A stretch of 64,000 bases of DNA. Source: Pseudoalteromonas luteoviolacea (GTDB taxonomy: Bacteria; Pseudomonadota; Gammaproteobacteria; Enterobacterales; Alteromonadaceae). A model generated the notes under the pieces. The model made no database searches. It was not told the DNA's origin and saw only the letters and a program-made list of their open reading frames with translations. Positions 9,408-17,220 of the stretch are shown here, one piece after another; the stretch's first letter is position 1, and each line of letters opens with the position of its first letter. The position numbers and the translations under genes are program-made. The stretch is from positions 682,001-746,000 of the forward strand of contig NZ_JWIC01000004.1 of assembly GCF_000814765.1 (NCBI RefSeq), in the 5' to 3' direction.

Positions 9408-10619
9408 ATGAAAGATCTTAAACCCATCATTAAGTCGCTTTTACATTCAAAAATGGCCCCATTGCTGATTATTTTGCAAGTGGCAGTGACGTTTACAATT
9501 TTGGTCAACTCTATCTATTTAATGGTGGAGAAACATGCAGATATTAATAACCCAAGTGGTTTAGCGGAAGAGAGTCTTTTTTCATTTCAAATGTCGATCA
9601 ACGGCGAAGATATGGATGAAAAGGTAGCAAACCTGTATCGGGATTTAGAGTCAATCAGAGCGCTTGAAAGTGTTGCAGAGGTAACAACCGTGAGTTCAAT
9701 TCCACTTTCCCATCGAGGTGGTGGATTTGAAATTAGATTAGACCCTAATGAGTCTGGTTATATCACTAAAGCTGCATTTTTTACCGGTGGGCATCAAATA
9801 ATTGAAACAATGGAATTAAATTTGATTGCTGGAGAGGGGTTTTCGCTCATTGATGAAGGTGTCATGAGCACCTTTTTAGCGGATAGAGCTGTCGGCATTG
9901 TGATTACTAAAGCACTTGCTCAAGAGCTATACCCTGAAGATTGGCATAAAGCGCTTGGCAAAACTGTCTATCTAAATCAATCACCACAGACTATTCGAGG
10001 CATAGTTGAACATATGGTTGGCCCTTGGAGTTTTTGGCCGCAGAAGAATAATAATGTGATCTATCCGACTATTTTCATAATGGGTGATATGAATGTGCTT
10101 GTTAAAGCACATAAAGGGCAGCGTGAGAAAAGTATGAGAGATGTTGTTGAGCTGTTGATGCAGGACCCGTCACGTTACATAGATGAGTTGAAATCTATGA
10201 GTGAATTGAAAGAAACAGCTTATCAAGCACAAAATGCAGCATATACGACTTTACAGGCAGTAATTTTAGGGTTGTCACTGATCACAATGTTAGGTGTTTT
10301 TGGTCAAGCGCGATTCACTGTATTGAAGCGTCGCAAGCAAATAGGCACAATGCGAGCACTGGGTGCCAGCAGAGTGGAAATAATACGGTATTTTACGCTC
10401 GAAAATGCCTTTATAACCGCGTGTGGCATTGCAATTGGTGTGATTTTGACAATCTTAGCTAATAATTTAATTGTTGAGCACTTTGCATTATCCCCAGTAC
10501 CTGTACCGTATATTATTTATGGTGGAGTTATTATTTTTATCGCAGGTTTAGTTGCGGTTATTCAGCCGTCAATTAAAGCTTCAAATGTCTCCCCGGCAGA
10601 GGCAACGCGTTCTGTGTAA
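9408..10619 (+). CDS. MacB/FtsX-type ABC transporter permease (pair 1, second subunit)
   Basis: A 403-residue permease with an N-terminal helix (about 17-40), a periplasmic domain (about 42-275) and three C-terminal FtsX helices, including the coupling region 'KRRKQIGTMRALGASRVEI'. Its length equals that of the paralogue at 12978, and both end in similar '-ATRSV' tails. It probably forms a heterodimer with the preceding protein. GGGACG just before the ATG serves as Shine-Dalgarno. The substrate is unknown; relatives act in export of peptides or macrolides or in mechanotransmission from the periplasm. A terminator follows. Confidence 0.88.
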   Translation: MKDLKPIIKSLLHSKMAPLLIILQVAVTFTILVNSIYLMVEKHADINNPSGLAEESLFSFQMSINGEDMDEKVANLYRDLESIRALESVAEVTTVSSIPLSHRGGGFEIRLDPNESGYITKAAFFTGGHQIIETMELNLIAGEGFSLIDEGVMSTFLADRAVGIVITKALAQELYPEDWHKALGKTVYLNQSPQTIRGIVEHMVGPWSFWPQKNNNVIYPTIFIMGDMNVLVKAHKGQREKSMRDVVELLMQDPSRYIDELKSMSELKETAYQAQNAAYTTLQAVILGLSLITMLGVFGQARFTVLKRRKQIGTMRALGASRVEIIRYFTLENAFITACGIAIGVILTILANNLIVEHFALSPVPVPYIIYGGVIIFIAGLVAVIQPSIKASNVSPAEATRSV

Positions 10620-10630
10620 CCTTACCAAAG

Positions 10631-10655
10631 AGCTCACTCGATGTGAGCTTTTACT
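10631..10655 (+). terminator. Terminator after permease pair 1
   Basis: AGCTCAC (10631-10637) and GTGAGCT (10643-10649) form a 7-bp stem with a 5-base loop, followed by TTTT. It suggests that pair 1 ends its own transcript before the ATPase gene. Confidence 0.7.
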
Positions 10656-10944
10656 ATTCCTAACCTGATTACTCACTGTAGTAATTGCTTCGTTGCTCTT
10701 ACATTGAGCAAAGATGCGAAGAATTGATTTTCTGGTGAAATTTATATTAATTTTGTGTTTATTTTTATGGTTATCGACTACAATGTTCTAGTTGTTTTTT
10801 TGGGTACTTGTTTTCCCAAATTGGCAGGGTATTTAATAAAAAGCATATGGAACAGCAAGCTGTATTCTTTTCACTACGCGATGCCGTTAGTAAGAATAGT
10901 GAACCGCTGTAGAATAACTAGTTAATAACGTTAAAGGAAATGTC
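10656..10944 (+). other. Promoter-containing gap before the ABC ATPase
   Basis: About 290 bases without a supported gene. AT-rich tracts around 10740-10800 could hold a promoter. A 21-codon frame from ATG 10846 lacks a Shine-Dalgarno and is not called. Confidence 0.4.
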
Positions 10945-11628
10945 ATGTTAAAAATGCGAGGAGTTGCAAAGTCTTTTGTCACTGATACGGTCAAAACTCA
11001 GGCATTACAGCCATTTGATCTAGATATTGAGCAAGGTGAATTTGTTGCGGTAGTTGGACCTTCGGGGTCGGGTAAAACTACGTTTCTGAATATCGCAGGT
11101 CTACTGGAAGAATATTCTGAAGGGCAGTACTTTTTAGACGACAAAGATACAACAGGGTTATCTGATAAGCATAAGTCAGCGCTGAGAAATCAAAAGATTG
11201 GTTTCATATTTCAAAGCTTCAATTTAATCCCCGAACTCAACCTATTTGATAATGTGGAAATGCCTTTAAGGTATAGAGACTTTAGTGCCAAAGAACGAAC
11301 TGAAAGGGTGTTAAATGCGCTTGAAAAAGTCGGGCTTGCAGGGCGAAAATCACATTATCCTCAGCAGTTATCGGGGGGGCAGCAGCAACGTGTTGCCATT
11401 GCAAGAGCCCTTGCTGGTAGTCCATCTTTCCTGCTTGCTGACGAACCCACTGGTAATTTAGATTCGAAGATGGCTGATGGCATTATGTCATTATTACGAG
11501 ATATCAATCAACAAGGTACCAGTATTTTAATGGTAACTCACGATATGGATCAAGCTAAGCAGGCTGGTCGTATTGTGGAGATACGAGATGGCCATTTAAG
11601 TGAACAAAAAATTGCGATGACCGCGTAG
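10945..11628 (+). CDS. ABC transporter ATP-binding protein (MacB/LolD type)
   Basis: A 227-residue ATPase that energises the adjacent permeases from the cytoplasmic face. Visible motifs are Walker A 'GPSGSGKT' (residues 38-45), Q-loop 'FIFQSFNLIPELN', signature 'LSGGQQQR', Walker B 'FLLADEPTGNLD' and the H-loop histidine in 'MVTHDMDQA'. These match the MacB/LolD/SalX branch. AAAGGAAA precedes the ATG. It lies directly before permease pair 2 (8-base gap), making a three-gene operon. As the only ATPase here it might also serve permease pair 1; this is inference. Confidence 0.95.
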   Translation: MLKMRGVAKSFVTDTVKTQALQPFDLDIEQGEFVAVVGPSGSGKTTFLNIAGLLEEYSEGQYFLDDKDTTGLSDKHKSALRNQKIGFIFQSFNLIPELNLFDNVEMPLRYRDFSAKERTERVLNALEKVGLAGRKSHYPQQLSGGQQQRVAIARALAGSPSFLLADEPTGNLDSKMADGIMSLLRDINQQGTSILMVTHDMDQAKQAGRIVEIRDGHLSEQKIAMTA

Positions 11629-11636
11629 GGGGTCAT

Positions 11637-12971
11637 ATGGGCAATTATTATTTTAAGCTGGCTTGGCTTAGCTTTAAAAAGACGCCTTTGTTGAGCCTAT
11701 TAATGGTCGGCACCATAGCCATTGGAATCGCTGCCGCCATGATCACGATTACGGTGGGATATATGATGGGTAAAAATCCTTTACCCCACAAAAGTGAACG
11801 TGTGGCTATGGTACATCTAAATTCTTGGGATCCAGCAGAGCCGATCAGCTACAGAAGAAATGGTGAAGCGGATATTCCAAATATGCTGACATACCAAGAT
11901 GCAATGGCTTTACTAACCGCAGATAAAGCGGATAAACATGTGCCATTTGTTTCATTTAGTACATTGGTGCGCACTGAAACTCAGGATGTAAAAAGTGCAG
12001 AAATGCATAATATACGTTCAACAAGCAGGCATTTTTTTAGCGTTTTTGGTGCGCCTTTTATTTACGGCGCGACTTGGAGTGAAGAAGCTGATGAGCTAGG
12101 GCAGTCCGTTATTGTCTTGTCTAAACGAGAGAATGATCGCCTGTTTAATGGTGCAAACTCGGTTGGAGAAAGTATCATTTTAGACTCCAAATTGTACCGT
12201 ATAGTTGGGGTGATAGATGATTGGCAACCAACGCCGAAGTTTTATGTAAACTCTTTTCATATGTATACCCCAACCTTGCCTTATTTCGTTCCGCTAGAGT
12301 CGCAAATAAGAAACGATTTCTTTTCCCCAGCGACTATGGGGTGGTATTGCTGGGGGGATGATGCAACGTCCACTCTAAAAGATGTCATGTCATCTGAGTG
12401 TGTATGGATCCGTTTTTGGGTGGAATTCGAATCTGAAGCAAAAAAGTATGAGTATTTCCAGTTTATGGCCGACTATACCGAAGAACAGAGGAAGGTGGGG
12501 AGATTCTTGAGACCTGAACCGAATCGTTTGATGTCTGTTACAGAGTTTTTAGAAGAAGAGGGGGCTATCACTGAAGAGAGCAAACTCGGCATTGTCTTTG
12601 CCTTGGCATTTTTACTGGCCTGTTTATGTAATGTCATGAGTTTGATGATGACTAAATTTTATGGCAAGGGTGGTGAAGTGGGGTTGCGCCGAGCTGTCGG
12701 GGCAACAAAGAAAGATATTGCAGTGCAATTTGGTTGTGAATCTATATTAGTTGGGCTTTTAGGAGGGGTTATCGGTTTAGCGCTTGCCCAGTTAGGCCTA
12801 TCTGCTTTAACTGATATGTACCCAGAATACCATGCGAATGTGATGACAATGAATTTTACTTTGATGGTCAGTACGGTTGCATTAGCTGTCGGCACTTCAC
12901 TGCTATTTGGATTGTGGCCAATTTATCGAGCAACGCGTATCCAATTATCAAGCCAGCTTAAGAGTCTGTAG
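11637..12971 (+). CDS. MacB/FtsX-type ABC transporter permease (pair 2, first subunit)
   Basis: A 444-residue permease paralogous to the one at 8064: 'MGNYYFKLAWLSFKKTPLLSLLMVGTI' style N-terminus, periplasmic domain, and C-terminal FtsX helices with 'KGGEVGLRRAVGATKKDI'. Shared features with its paralogue include 'DIPN-LTYQDAM' and the terminal 'QLSSQLKSL'. It follows the ATPase by 8 bases with GGGGG as a likely ribosome site. It probably acts with the next permease and the ATPase as one exporter. Divergence is spread along the whole length, so the duplication is not recent. Confidence 0.9.
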   Translation: MGNYYFKLAWLSFKKTPLLSLLMVGTIAIGIAAAMITITVGYMMGKNPLPHKSERVAMVHLNSWDPAEPISYRRNGEADIPNMLTYQDAMALLTADKADKHVPFVSFSTLVRTETQDVKSAEMHNIRSTSRHFFSVFGAPFIYGATWSEEADELGQSVIVLSKRENDRLFNGANSVGESIILDSKLYRIVGVIDDWQPTPKFYVNSFHMYTPTLPYFVPLESQIRNDFFSPATMGWYCWGDDATSTLKDVMSSECVWIRFWVEFESEAKKYEYFQFMADYTEEQRKVGRFLRPEPNRLMSVTEFLEEEGAITEESKLGIVFALAFLLACLCNVMSLMMTKFYGKGGEVGLRRAVGATKKDIAVQFGCESILVGLLGGVIGLALAQLGLSALTDMYPEYHANVMTMNFTLMVSTVALAVGTSLLFGLWPIYRATRIQLSSQLKSL

Positions 12972-12977
12972 GAGTAT

Positions 12978-14189
12978 TTGATGAAGGATTTCAACCCTAT
13001 ACTTAAAACACTGTGGAAAAGTAAAACTGGCCCATTATTACTGATTGTGCAAATTGCTGTGGCCTTTACCATTCTCATTAATGTCTCATTTATGGCTTCT
13101 TCAAAGCTGCATGAATTGACTGAGTCTAGTGGCCTTGATGAAGAGGTCTTGTTTTCATTCCGGAGTAACTTACCTGTCGAATCTGAAGAGTATGTTGCGC
13201 TATTACGGCAAGATTTAGCTGACATTAAAAATTTAAATAGTGTCGAAAGTGTCACTGTAACAAATTCAGTTCCACTCTCTGGTTGGGGGGTATTCTACTC
13301 GTTAAATGCAAGTGATGACCCTGATAGTTATATTGCTCAAGCTGGTGCTTATGTGGGATCTCGGGATTATATCAGCACGCTGGGCCTAGATATTATTATG
13401 GGGCGGTGGTTCGAAGAAAGTGAGATGGAGTTTACGACTGAAGGCAACAGTGATCGTTCAAATTCAATTCTAGTAACCAAGGCAATGGCTGAGCAAATTG
13501 CCCCAGATGATTGGTCCACTGCTGTTGGGAAGGCTGTGTATATGAATGGTCGAGCCTATCAAATTGTTGGGATTATCGATAGGTTAATTGCCACTTGGCC
13601 CGAATGGCGAGGTAATGAGCGTAGTGTTGTGTTCCCGACTTATATTATGGCTGGTGAGAACATATTTATGGTGAGAGCGAAGTCTGGGCAACTTGAGCAA
13701 GCAATGGTTGATGTAAAAGCGCTTTTAATGCAACAACCAGGCAAGTTTGTCACAGATTTACATACTTTTAAATATACTCGTGAGACTGGATATAAAGCGA
13801 TGGAGTCATCATTTATAATCTTGGCGGGTGTGACCGTCGCCCTGATAATGTTGACAATGCTAGGGGTGTTTGGGCAAGCGCGTTTTACGTTGATGAAGCG
13901 TCGTCGCCAAATTGGTACTAGACGGGCATTAGGGGCAAGTAAATTCCATATTATGCGATTTTATATTCTAGAAAGCTTAATAGTGGTGGGGGCTGGGGTC
14001 CTATTAGGTAGTCTCTGTGCCATGATAGCGAATGTTAAATTAATTGAGCTGTTTCGCCAGGACGCTGTTCCGTATGAGTACTTTTTATATGGTGGGGTTG
14101 GAGTTTGTATTGCCAGTTTGATCGCGGTTATACCAACAGCATATAACGCTGCCAATACTTCACCTGCAATCGCAACACGTTCTGTGTAG
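12978..14189 (+). CDS. MacB/FtsX-type ABC transporter permease (pair 2, second subunit)
   Basis: A 403-residue permease paralogous to the one at 9408, with an N-terminal helix, a periplasmic domain and three C-terminal helices including 'KRRRQIGTRRALGASKFHI'. It starts 6 bases after the preceding stop with GGAG upstream (12971-12974 region), so the operon is ATPase-permease-permease. Both second-subunit paralogues keep the 'MLGVFGQARFT' motif just before the coupling helix. Substrate unknown. No periplasmic adaptor gene is adjacent, which argues against a complete MacAB-TolC type efflux pump encoded here. Confidence 0.9.
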   Translation: MMKDFNPILKTLWKSKTGPLLLIVQIAVAFTILINVSFMASSKLHELTESSGLDEEVLFSFRSNLPVESEEYVALLRQDLADIKNLNSVESVTVTNSVPLSGWGVFYSLNASDDPDSYIAQAGAYVGSRDYISTLGLDIIMGRWFEESEMEFTTEGNSDRSNSILVTKAMAEQIAPDDWSTAVGKAVYMNGRAYQIVGIIDRLIATWPEWRGNERSVVFPTYIMAGENIFMVRAKSGQLEQAMVDVKALLMQQPGKFVTDLHTFKYTRETGYKAMESSFIILAGVTVALIMLTMLGVFGQARFTLMKRRRQIGTRRALGASKFHIMRFYILESLIVVGAGVLLGSLCAMIANVKLIELFRQDAVPYEYFLYGGVGVCIASLIAVIPTAYNAANTSPAIATRSV

Positions 14190-14198
14190 TGACTTACA

Positions 14199-14235
14199 CA
14201 CACTCTATTAAAGCTTACTGGTTTGATAGAGTGTG
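14199..14235 (+). terminator. Stem-loop after permease pair 2
   Basis: CACACTCTAT (14199-14208) pairs perfectly with ATAGAGTGTG (14226-14235) over a 17-base loop, 10 bases after the permease stop. There is no clear T-run, so it may be a weak or Rho-assisted terminator or an mRNA-end stabiliser. Confidence 0.5.
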
Positions 14236-14361
14236 ATACACAATAATCTATATTTCCTCGACCTGTTCCCTTCGAATACGTTACCTTTATCTTTATGTGC
14301 TTGTTATTGAGTCTGATTTTTAAATTTAGTAAAAAAAGCTTATTTTTGTGTTGGCTTTAAG

Positions 14362-14391
14362 TTAACATTTGGCAATCTATTTTAGTATACT
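14362..14391 (+). promoter_or_regulatory. Sigma-70-like promoter for the 14426 operon
   Basis: TTAACA (14362-14367) and TATACT (14386-14391) match the -35 and -10 boxes at five of six positions each, with an 18-base spacer, and end 34 bases before the ATG at 14426. Prediction from sequence only. Confidence 0.6.
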
Positions 14392-14425
14392 CATAGTCGA
14401 GTAAGTAAGAAATTGCGGGGTAAGC

Positions 14426-15319
14426 ATGAAGTGGCTGATATGGGTATGGCTCAGTTTGTGTTCTGGGAGCCTGTATGCTCACAACCAGTTGGTGGTTGAT
14501 ATAATGAGCAGTGAAAACTTCAGTCAACGTTATACCGAATTTCTAAACGGTCGCTCGCCTTTGGATGTGAAATCCTTCTATCCCACGACTAAAGGCTCTC
14601 ATATCGAGATCATCGAGATGGTGTTGCTTCAGCAAGCGCTCTTTCTTGGTGGTGAAACTCGAGAAGTCGTTTTTAATCCGAAACCGTCGGTCAATATTAT
14701 TGAATTCTCAGATATGATATCAGGAGAGAGTTTGGTACTGGCGCGAAGTGTTTGGCATGAAGATATCATTAATTACCGAGGATCATTGTATGTCAGTGAT
14801 CCTGTGGTTAAGTTCGGTCAATATGAGGCTGGGCTCTATGTCACGAAACGCAACGTAGCACTGCAAAATTTACCGCAAGAACAGTTAGAGCAATTAACGG
14901 TTGTTGCCAACCCTCGGTGGCGAGTAGACTGGCGAGCTCTGAATAATACTGATATTAATATTGTGAGCTTTATTGGGCCTTGGGAGACCATGCTCAATAT
15001 GGTGGAGACTGAAGTGGTCGACGCCATGTTAATTAATTTTAGTGTCAGCCAAGATTTACTACTAAATTTTGAAGGGCGTGAATACGTGCCTATTCAAAAT
15101 ATCAAAATGATGTTGCCCGATTCCCGACACTTTATCGTCAGTAAGAATCACCCGCAAGGGGAAATGATTTTTGCCGCGTTGAATCGGGGACTAAAAATAC
15201 TTAGGGCACAGGGAGTGCTTGATAAAGCGTTAAAGCAATCCGGTTTTATCAGCCATTTAGTAGATGACTGGCGTTATGTAAACCAACAGATGCTTAACCC
15301 AATACAGGGCGCACCATAA
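14426..15319 (+). CDS. Periplasmic solute-binding-like protein
   Basis: A 297-residue secreted protein with a signal peptide (cleavage probably after 'LYA', residue 18) and the fold pattern of family 3 solute-binding proteins: 'YVSDPVVKFGQYEAGLYVTK' and a helix-rich end 'FAALNRGLKILRAQGVLDKALKQSG'. Marine gammaproteobacteria carry many such stand-alone proteins that sense rather than transport ligands. No transporter genes are nearby. Its stop overlaps the start of the GGDEF gene (TAATG), so the two are probably a sensing pair that modulates cyclic-di-GMP; this pairing is inferred. Confidence 0.72.
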   Translation: MKWLIWVWLSLCSGSLYAHNQLVVDIMSSENFSQRYTEFLNGRSPLDVKSFYPTTKGSHIEIIEMVLLQQALFLGGETREVVFNPKPSVNIIEFSDMISGESLVLARSVWHEDIINYRGSLYVSDPVVKFGQYEAGLYVTKRNVALQNLPQEQLEQLTVVANPRWRVDWRALNNTDINIVSFIGPWETMLNMVETEVVDAMLINFSVSQDLLLNFEGREYVPIQNIKMMLPDSRHFIVSKNHPQGEMIFAALNRGLKILRAQGVLDKALKQSGFISHLVDDWRYVNQQMLNPIQGAP

Positions 15320-17160
15320 TGAAGGGACTGTCTTGGTTACTGGCTTATTGGTTACTGAGTTTTGGTACTTGGGCAAGCGTGAGTGTTGAGTCATCATCAC
15401 AGCGCGAAGATTTATCTAAAATGCTGATGCATTTAACGGATAGTCTCAAAGAGGATTACGACCTAAATTTATTACCCCAAGTACGCGTACTCAGAGAACA
15501 GTCAAAGCAATTAGGGGCAAAAAATTTACAGGCGCGTTCTTTATTATTAGAGGGGCTTATTCGGCAACATTTTGGCGATTATAAACATAGCTTAGTTTTA
15601 CATAACGATGCGTTAAACATTGCAAAAAACTTAGATATGCCAGCCTTGGAGGTACAAATCTACCTCGCGTTGGCGCAGCTTGAAATGGATTTGGAACGAT
15701 TTCGTTATGCTCAACAATTATTGGATCAAGCCTATCACTTAATCACCACAAAGGTGCTTGCTGAGCAAGCGCATGCATTAATGGGAGAGTACATCCTGTG
15801 GCAAGGTTCGCTGTATTTGCTCAAAGGCAGTTTCCGCCAGGCCCTTGCAATGCTGAGCGATGCGAATTTAATCGAATATAAAATGCTTTCAAGCAAACTG
15901 GCACTGGCTCGGGCATGGGCATACTTAAGCATCGGAGAGTATCAGCGCGCTGAGGGACTGATCAGCTCTGACTTTGTGAAGTTGGCTGAGCTTAAACGTA
16001 ACTTACATCTACGCGTTCGCTATCAATTAATGAGTGCGACTGCATCTTTGCAATCGGGTGATTTTGCAATGGCAATCAATACGGCCAAACACGCCTTAAA
16101 TGAGACTTTTGGAACACGGTTTTTGACCGAGCAGTCTATGTTGCAAAATATTCTAGCAGGGGCGTATGCACAGCTTGGGGATTTTGAGCAAGCGCACTTG
16201 TACTTAAAGCGCTTTGCATTGTCTCAGCAAGCCCTTAATTTGCAAAAGCGTAATAACAAGCTTTTACAACTCGAGGCACAATATTCACTCGCGGCCCAAA
16301 AACAGCAATTGAGTGTGTTAGAGAAGGATAACGCGCTCCAGGCTCAGCAGCTTGTTCAGCACCAACAGCAAATTGATAATGCACACCTTGCACAACAACG
16401 CGGTGTCTTAGGGTTACTACTGATAGCGCTGGTGGTTGGTTTTGGATATTGGAGGTGGCAAAACAAGCGATATCTTATTACGTTAAAGCAGCAGGTCACA
16501 GAACGGACTGCTGAGCTCGCTGAACGTAACAAACGATTACAGGCCCTTAGCTTTACTGACAGCTTAACGGGGTTGAACAATCGCCATTATTTTTTCAGTG
16601 TGATCGACGCGCAGATCAAGCCTGATCCGTCGAAGAACAATGAAAAACAAGAGATGATATTTTGTTTATTGGACATCGATCATTTTAAAAAGGTCAATGA
16701 CACCTATGGCCATGCAGCTGGTGATATTGTGTTACAGACAGTGGCGGATATTTTAAAACAATGCACGCGAGAAAGTGATTTGGTGATCCGTTGGGGCGGA
16801 GAAGAGTTTCTGATAGTAATGCCGAATATGACACATAATGAGGCCATTGAGGCTGTAGAGCGTGTGCGCAGGCAAGTTGAGTGTTTTCCATTTTTAGTTA
16901 ACGAGCAACCTATTCAAGTGACGTGCTCCATTGGGTTTGCGCCGTATCCACTTACCAACGGTGCAAATCATACGCTCAGCTGGGAGCAGGTTATCGAGCT
17001 TGCCGATAATGGCTTATATATGGCGAAAAAAGAGCATCGCAATGCTTGGGTTGGGCTTCACAGCCTTAATCAACCGTTAAATTCATCTATTAAGCAATTG
17101 AATGAAGACTATCGAAGTTTAATCAATAGCGGCCAAGTAGTCGCGTCAACCAGCTACTGA
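15319..17160 (+). CDS. TPR-containing membrane diguanylate cyclase (GGDEF)
   Basis: A 613-residue protein with a signal peptide, a periplasmic TPR-like helical region (about 40-310), a coiled coil (about 315-365, Gln-rich), one membrane helix (about 368-386) and a cytoplasmic GGDEF domain. The active site is GGEEF at 493-497 and an RxxD inhibitory-site motif (RESD) lies five residues before it, so it should make cyclic-di-GMP and be product-inhibited. It is translationally coupled to the upstream solute-binding-like protein, a possible ligand partner for the periplasmic TPR region. Confidence 0.9.
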   Translation: MKGLSWLLAYWLLSFGTWASVSVESSSQREDLSKMLMHLTDSLKEDYDLNLLPQVRVLREQSKQLGAKNLQARSLLLEGLIRQHFGDYKHSLVLHNDALNIAKNLDMPALEVQIYLALAQLEMDLERFRYAQQLLDQAYHLITTKVLAEQAHALMGEYILWQGSLYLLKGSFRQALAMLSDANLIEYKMLSSKLALARAWAYLSIGEYQRAEGLISSDFVKLAELKRNLHLRVRYQLMSATASLQSGDFAMAINTAKHALNETFGTRFLTEQSMLQNILAGAYAQLGDFEQAHLYLKRFALSQQALNLQKRNNKLLQLEAQYSLAAQKQQLSVLEKDNALQAQQLVQHQQQIDNAHLAQQRGVLGLLLIALVVGFGYWRWQNKRYLITLKQQVTERTAELAERNKRLQALSFTDSLTGLNNRHYFFSVIDAQIKPDPSKNNEKQEMIFCLLDIDHFKKVNDTYGHAAGDIVLQTVADILKQCTRESDLVIRWGGEEFLIVMPNMTHNEAIEAVERVRRQVECFPFLVNEQPIQVTCSIGFAPYPLTNGANHTLSWEQVIELADNGLYMAKKEHRNAWVGLHSLNQPLNSSIKQLNEDYRSLINSGQVVASTSY

Positions 17161-17220
17161 GCTGAAAAGCTGGCATAAAGTTGCCTTGGGCATGGTAAAC
17201 TACAGGCATCTATATTGTTA

